Source of the DNA: DATAEK01 sp036258055
GTDB taxonomy: Bacteria; Acidobacteriota; Vicinamibacteria; Vicinamibacterales; 2-12-FULL-66-21
DNA: 9,754 bases
NCBI GenBank assembly: GCA_036258055.1
Contig: DATAEK010000374.1
Location: 1 to 9,754, forward strand
Direction of reading: 5' to 3'
Positions 6,553 through 9,754 of this stretch are shown piece by piece; position 1 is the stretch's first letter; every line of letters begins with the position of its first letter. A program made the translations under genes and the position numbers. The notes beneath the pieces were generated by a model. It was not told the origin of the DNA, did no database searches, and saw nothing but the letters and a program-made list of their open reading frames with translations.

Positions 6553-7688
6553 GGACGGTCTCCGATCGCGCGCGCGAGCCGCAGCGGCGACGCTGGCGGT
6601 GGCAGCGCCCGGCCGGTGCCTTCGTAGTACCGCCACCAGGGATCCTCGCCTTCTGTTCTGGCCGACTGGCCGAGTGTCTGCTGCATCAGCTCGAATCCGT
6701 TCGCACGGCTGCTGACCCGCTTCGCGAGACAGACGAGCGCGAGCCGAGGAGACTGCGCGCGCGGATAGAGATTGGCTGCGCCCTGATACGCGGCCGCGGC
6801 GGCCGTGAACTGGCGGGTCGCCTGCAGTTCGTCGCCGAGGAAGAGCCACGCGTAGTACGCGAGCGCTTGATCGCTCTTGATTTCGACGACGGCGTTCTTC
6901 AGCAGCTTTTCAGCGTCGGCATGGCGGCCGTCGATGCCGAGCAGCCGGGCGAGGCGCACTTTCGCCTCGAGCGTCGACGGGCTGACGGCGAGCGCCCGTC
7001 GAAAATAGCGCGCTGCCTCCGACCGGCTTTTGCCGGCATCGGCAAGCATCGTGGTCGGACGTCCCGTTTCCGCCAGCGATTGCATGACCGATTGCACTCG
7101 CGGTGAGGACAGCGTCTCGTAGAGACAGCCGCTGGCGAGAAGGATCTCGGGATCGTCCACCAGGATCTCGCGAGCGCGACGCAAATGCGGGACCGCGTCT
7201 GCGAGGTTGTAGATCTGTTCGGCCTGAGCCGCCACTTTGCGATACCACTTCCGAACGTCGTCGTGATCGGACGGCCGCGGCTTGACGGCATTGAGCAGCG
7301 CGCGCGCGAAATCGAGATGAAAACTGAGCTGACCGACGCCCTCTTCGCGGCCGTCGAGCGCGAGCATCGTCCCGGACCCACCGCGATCCGGTTCGAGAAG
7401 CCCGCGCGCCCGCGCCGGCACGCGCAACCCGATGTCACTGTGCAGCTGCGCCGCGCGGATCAGAATCGGGTTCAGCGCCCCGTCAGCGTTGCGGCCGGTC
7501 ACGTCGCGCAGGATGGAGATGAGCGTCTGGCGTGACCAGTCGGCAACGACGTAGACATGGGCGTCAGTCGCACCAGACGTGTGCTGCCTCACGGCGTTCA
7601 GCCACGCGTCCACACTTCCTTGCGCCTGCCCTGACGCAGACAGGATCGCGAGCGCGATGACCAGCGCAGCCGTGCGGATCAGCCTCAT
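6549..7688 (-). CDS. Exported TPR-repeat protein paired with the VWA protein
   Basis: A 379-residue protein with a clear signal peptide (MRLIRTAALVIALAILSASG, cleavage near 22). Residues 24-150 match no domain I recognise. From about 155 to 325 the helices follow a TPR-like pattern: about 154-190 (AVPHLRRAREILVDDPEILL), 222-262 (AARYFRRALAVSPSTLEAKV then RHADAEKLLKNAV) and 275-320 (FTAAAAAYQGAANLYPRAQS). The C-terminus carries an aromatic cluster, DPWWRYYEG, at 349-357. TPR proteins act as protein-protein scaffolds, and its four-base overlap with the downstream VWA gene suggests the two products act together outside the cytoplasm. The ATG start has AGGAGG 10 bases upstream, and behind it lies an array of further Shine-Dalgarno-like heptamers. 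The exact role is unknown. Confidence 0.87.
   Translation of the reverse strand: MRLIRTAALVIALAILSASGQAQGSVDAWLNAVRQHTSGATDAHVYVVADWSRQTLISILRDVTGRNADGALNPILIRAAQLHSDIGLRVPARARGLLEPDRGGSGTMLALDGREEGVGQLSFHLDFARALLNAVKPRPSDHDDVRKWYRKVAAQAEQIYNLADAVPHLRRAREILVDDPEILLASGCLYETLSSPRVQSVMQSLAETGRPTTMLADAGKSRSEAARYFRRALAVSPSTLEAKVRLARLLGIDGRHADAEKLLKNAVVEIKSDQALAYYAWLFLGDELQATRQFTAAAAAYQGAANLYPRAQSPRLALVCLAKRVSSRANGFELMQQTLGQSARTEGEDPWWRYYEGTGRALPPPASPLRLARAIGDRP
6560..6563 (-). promoter_or_regulatory. Ribosome binding site supporting the TTG start of the VWA gene
   Basis: GGAG on the minus strand, inside the last codons of the TPR gene, stands 7 bases before the TTG at 6552-6550. With the TTGA stop/start overlap and the signal peptide that immediately follows, it supports TTG over the upstream in-frame starts. 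Confidence 0.6.
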
Positions 7689-7698
7689 GTCGAGAGCG

Positions 7699-7704
7699 CC
7701 TCCT
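7699..7704 (-). promoter_or_regulatory. Ribosome binding site of the TPR gene, next to a Shine-Dalgarno-like array
   Basis: AGGAGG on the minus strand ends 10 bases before the ATG at 7688. It is separated by only two bases from a tandem array of six more AGGAGGT heptamers further upstream, so it is the start-proximal member of a long run of potential ribosome binding sites. Confidence 0.6.
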
Positions 7705-7706
7705 GA

Positions 7707-7751
7707 ACCTCCTACCTCCTCCTACCTCCTACCTCCTACCTCCTACCTCCT
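7707..7751. repeat. Heptamer tandem array, AGGAGGT x6 in the transcribed sense
   Basis: On the plus strand ACCTCCT occurs twice (7707-7720), then after an extra CCT four more times (7724-7751). On the minus strand, which is the coding sense here, each unit is AGGAGGT, complementary to the 3' end of 16S rRNA. The array fills most of the 67-base gap between the map stop (7756) and the TPR gene start (7688). It is a simple-sequence repeat prone to slippage, and in mRNA it would present repeated Shine-Dalgarno sequences. Confidence 0.9.
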
Positions 7752-7755
7752 TGAC

Positions 7756-8499
7756 TCATGCAGCGGTCAGGAGAACAGGACCGCCCTCAGTGATGACGAC
7801 GGTGTGCTCGTGATGCGCGGCGAGGCTGCGATCGCGCGTGCGAATCGTCCAGCCGTCGCGATCTTCGACAACGTCGCCGGTGCCGGCCGCAACGATGGGC
7901 TCGATGGCGAGTACCAGACCCTCGGTGAGGACGTCGAGCTGGTGCGGGTCGAAGTAATTCGGGACGGACGGCGCTTCGTGAATGGTGCGGCCGATGCTGT
8001 GCCCGCTCAACGCGCGAACGACCTGAAATCCCCGCTGCCGGACCTCGGCATCGACGGCTCGCCCGAGATCACTGACCCGGTTTCCAAGCTTGGCGACGGC
8101 GAGCGCGCGTCCGAACGCCGCCCGCACGCATGCCTGGAGCCGTTTCGCGAGCGCGGTTCCGGCGTCGACGATCACGGTTCGTGCCGCGTCGGCCATGTAG
8201 CCGTCGAGCTCGACGGTCACGTCGAGCTTCACGACGTCGCCGGATCGAATGCGACGGGCGCCCGGCACGCCGTGCACCACTTCATCGTTGATGCTGATCA
8301 GCGCGCTGCCCGGGAATCCGTACACGAGCGCCGGCGCGGACCGCGCACCGTGCTTCGCGAGCACTCGCTCCGCGATCCGATCGAGATCGCGCGTCGTTAC
8401 CCCCGCACGCAGGTTCTGCTCGAGCGCGTCGAGCGTCAACCGAACCACCTGCCCCGCGGCGCGCAGGCCCCTCCAGTCCGTATCGGAGCTGATAGACAT
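7756..8499 (-). CDS. map: Type I methionine aminopeptidase
   Basis: Cytosolic metallopeptidase that removes the initiator methionine from nascent proteins; normally essential in bacteria. The 247-residue length is usual for the bacterial type I enzyme without extensions. All five metal ligands of the pita-bread fold are present: D93 in KLDVTVELDG, D104 in MADAART, H167 in SGHSIGR, E200 in AIEPIV and E231 in HHEHTVV. The substrate-contacting histidines are H76 (INDEVVHGVP) and H174 (RTIHEAP). The ATG at 8499 gives the expected N-terminus, but no convincing Shine-Dalgarno sequence precedes it. The gene follows the methyltransferase-rhodanese gene by 73 bases and precedes the TPR gene by 67. It is not in the common ribosomal-protein context (secY-adk-map-infA), so it may be a second copy; a single window cannot show this. 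Confidence 0.95.
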   Translation of the reverse strand: MSISSDTDWRGLRAAGQVVRLTLDALEQNLRAGVTTRDLDRIAERVLAKHGARSAPALVYGFPGSALISINDEVVHGVPGARRIRSGDVVKLDVTVELDGYMADAARTVIVDAGTALAKRLQACVRAAFGRALAVAKLGNRVSDLGRAVDAEVRQRGFQVVRALSGHSIGRTIHEAPSVPNYFDPHQLDVLTEGLVLAIEPIVAAGTGDVVEDRDGWTIRTRDRSLAAHHEHTVVITEGGPVLLTAA

Positions 8500-8507
8500 A
8501 GCTCAGG

Positions 8508-8513
8508 ATTCTA
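8508..8513 (-). promoter_or_regulatory. Possible -10 box just upstream of map
   Basis: TAGAAT on the minus strand matches the TATAAT consensus at five of six positions and ends 8 bases before the map ATG. The best -35 at a 17-base spacing (TTTCCG) is poor. If used, transcription would begin at or next to the ATG, which would fit the absence of a Shine-Dalgarno sequence. This is weak evidence. Confidence 0.25.
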
Positions 8514-8572
8514 TCGCGCGCCCTGCGGATCGGAAATGGACACCGGAGTCTCGCTCAAGACCCATCGCGCAG

Positions 8573-9400
8573 CTATTCCACGGGCAACCGCCCGCGGTGC
8601 CAGCCGCTCATGTGGCCGTCGAGGAGCCGCACGCGCGAGAAACCGTGACGCCGCAGTGTGCGTGCGACGAAGGCCGCGCGCGGACCGTGTCCGCAGTAGA
8701 CGACGACGGACCGATCGCGATCGGCGCCAAGCTCCGCGGCCAGCTTCTTTGACCAGAACGACACGTTCCGCGCGCCCGGTACGTGTCCGCGAGCGAACTC
8801 CCGGCGCGACCGGACGTCCAGTACGAGCGGCGCCTCGCCTCGCTGGATCATCGCCAGCAGATCCGCAGGGACGATCTCGTCTTCGCTCTCGGCCCCTGGC
8901 CCTGCCCATGGTGTCAGCCGTGGCAGAAACCGGGGGACGTGCGCGCAGTACTCGCGATACTCGTCGCCGAACCGAATCTCGAGCATCGGCTCTTCGAGGA
9001 GCGGAATGTAGGTAGCGTTCATCATGAGAAAGATAAACGCCCACCACGCGTGAGGCAGCGATCGCAGGACGAGAGCCTCTCCGGCAAGGACGAAGAGGAC
9101 ACCGGAGATCATCGGATTGCGGACGTATCGATAGAGACCGTGAACGACCAGGTGCCGCGGCGGATCCCACGGCGCCAGTGTCCCCTTGCCCTCCGACACG
9201 AAGCGGCGAAGCGATCCAATGAAGAGCGTCAGCCCGATCGCGAGCGCGGCGGCCCCCGCGACGAAGGCGACGCTCTCAGCGACGCCATCAGGCCAGCGCG
9301 CCGCGACGCCGTTCCGTCTCGCGATCCAGATCGGAATCACGACGGTGACTGTCCCTGGCAGGGCAATCACCGATAGCGCATGACGGAGCAGCGACAGCAT
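8573..9400 (-). CDS. ICMT/PEMT-family membrane methyltransferase fused to a rhodanese domain
   Basis: A 275-residue two-domain protein. Residues 1-165 are a multi-helix membrane domain (hydrophobic stretches near 10-26, 42-62, 98-112 and 117-135) with the signature of the isoprenylcysteine carboxyl methyltransferase/PEMT superfamily: GLYRYVRNPMISG at 88-100 and LLEEPMLEIRFGDEYREY at 134-151, then VPRFLP. These residues form the S-adenosylmethionine site in the family. After a short acidic linker (170-176), residues 177-275 are a rhodanese domain with DVRSRREFARGHVPGARNV (195-213) and the active-site loop CGHGPR (C236 to R241), matching the CxxGxR form of working sulfurtransferases. The cysteine suggests persulfide chemistry. 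The methyl acceptor is unknown; prenylcysteine is unlikely in bacteria. The small membrane-protein gene ends 22 bases upstream, so the two may be co-transcribed. No strong ribosome binding site precedes the ATG. Confidence 0.87.
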   Translation of the reverse strand: MLSLLRHALSVIALPGTVTVVIPIWIARRNGVAARWPDGVAESVAFVAGAAALAIGLTLFIGSLRRFVSEGKGTLAPWDPPRHLVVHGLYRYVRNPMISGVLFVLAGEALVLRSLPHAWWAFIFLMMNATYIPLLEEPMLEIRFGDEYREYCAHVPRFLPRLTPWAGPGAESEDEIVPADLLAMIQRGEAPLVLDVRSRREFARGHVPGARNVSFWSKKLAAELGADRDRSVVVYCGHGPRAAFVARTLRRHGFSRVRLLDGHMSGWHRGRLPVE

Positions 9401-9422
9401 CGGCCGGCGGATCCCGGCACAC

Positions 9423-9674
9423 TCAACGTGCCAACGCCGCTCGTCTTCGTACGAGCCGCGAGGCGATGAACGCGAACAGACCGAGCACGAGTCCCGAGAT
9501 CACACCAATCACCGGACCGGTCAGCAGCATCATCACGCGGGGAGAGTCCGGCAACGGCATCGACTTCATCATCGACGCCTCCTGCGGATGCCGCGCGATG
9601 TATTGATCGAAGAGCAGCACGTGTGATGCGGTGATCCAGATACTGTTCACAATGCCGACCATTAGCCCGTGCAC
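9423..9674 (-). CDS. Small two-helix membrane protein, function unknown
   Basis: I do not recognise a named family. From the GTG at 9674 the product has 83 residues: a first hydrophobic helix at about 4-22 (LMVGIVNSIWITASHVLLF), a polar loop with ARHPQEASMMKSMPLPDSPR at 27-46, a second helix at about 47-72, and an arginine-rich tail that should be cytoplasmic. The composition and clean helix pattern look like a real protein, whereas the competing 108-residue frame on the same strand (9367-9693) is arginine- and alanine-rich with no helix. The start is uncertain: the frame is open, without any ATG, GTG or TTG, from 9674 to the right edge, so the gene could begin outside the window. The ATG at 9662 is another option. 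No good ribosome binding site is seen. It lies 22 bases upstream of the methyltransferase-rhodanese gene. Confidence 0.65.
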   Translation of the reverse strand: MHGLMVGIVNSIWITASHVLLFDQYIARHPQEASMMKSMPLPDSPRVMMLLTGPVIGVISGLVLGLFAFIASRLVRRRAALAR

Positions 9675-9754
9675 GAAGTGCAGGCTGCTGCATCGTACGG
9701 TATTTTCCCTAATATTTTCGCGGGTTGCTGGTAAAAAAGCTACCCAACGGCTAC
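9675..9754 (-). other. AT-rich edge segment with a small inverted repeat; promoter or gene start
   Basis: This stretch is much richer in A and T than the rest of the window. It holds GTTG-GGTA and TACC-CAAC arms (9724-9748) with a 2-base bulge and a 7-base loop. A weak promoter-like pair also lies on the minus strand: TTTACC (9730-9735) and TATTAG (9709-9714), spaced by 15. The alternative is that it is coding, since the frame of the small membrane protein stays open through it. The low GC content slightly favours a regulatory region. Confidence 0.3.

Noticed and set aside
6553..6849. N-terminal extension of the VWA protein to 390 residues
   Set aside because: The extra residues lie wholly within the TPR gene, are arginine- and alanine-rich without structure, and would bury the signal peptide.
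7579..9015. 478-residue plus-strand open frame opposite map and the methyltransferase-rhodanese gene
   Set aside because: It runs antisense across two genes with clear catalytic motifs, ends in an arginine-rich tail and contains a repetitive stretch made by the heptamer array.
9367..9693. 108-residue minus-strand frame overlapping the small membrane protein
   Set aside because: It has an ATG, but the composition is shadow-like, with no helix or motif, and it overlaps both the membrane-protein gene and the start of the fusion gene.

Overview
The window looks like a piece of a GC-rich chromosome from an Acidobacteriota bacterium, perhaps the Vicinamibacteria. That assignment is inferred from gene content: an Oar-like TonB-dependent receptor with an N-terminal carboxypeptidase-regulatory-like domain, a tricorn-like S41 peptidase with a signal peptide, and a small VWA protein of the kind typical of Acidobacteria, paired with a TPR protein. 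No rRNA, tRNA, CRISPR array, transposase or phage gene is visible. Every gene I accept lies on the minus strand, so the transcriptional order runs from high to low coordinates.

In that order: (1) 9423-9674, a small two-helix membrane protein of unknown function whose true start may lie beyond the window edge. (2) 8573-9400, an ICMT/PEMT-type membrane methyltransferase fused to a C-terminal rhodanese domain with an intact active-site loop. (3) 7756-8499, type I methionine aminopeptidase (map). (4) 6549-7688, an exported TPR protein, and 5677-6552, an exported VWA protein; they overlap by four bases (TTGA) and are probably translationally coupled. (5) 2153-5452, an 1099-residue exported tricorn-like peptidase. 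(6) 1-1946, the N-terminal two thirds or so of a TonB-dependent receptor that runs off the left edge. The last two have a consistent theme of outer-membrane uptake and peptide breakdown, but the sequence does not prove that they work together.

No gap between genes exceeds 300 bases, but three of them hold unusual repeats. The 224-base gap upstream of the peptidase (5453-5676) holds two tandem copies, 93 bases apart, of an 80-base inverted repeat with 24-base arms and conserved alternative pairings. The gap between map and the TPR gene (7689-7755) holds six copies of the heptamer AGGAGGT, a perfect Shine-Dalgarno sequence, in the transcribed sense. At the 3' end of the peptidase gene (2135-2169) five tandem heptamers of the CCATTTR type contain the stop codon. 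The gap upstream of the TonB receptor (1947-2152) also carries a good promoter candidate with a perfect -35 box and a 13-base palindrome in the predicted leader.

The most interesting items are the tandem hairpin element, the two heptamer arrays and the methyltransferase-rhodanese fusion. I see no defence system or other multi-gene system that would count as clearly new.
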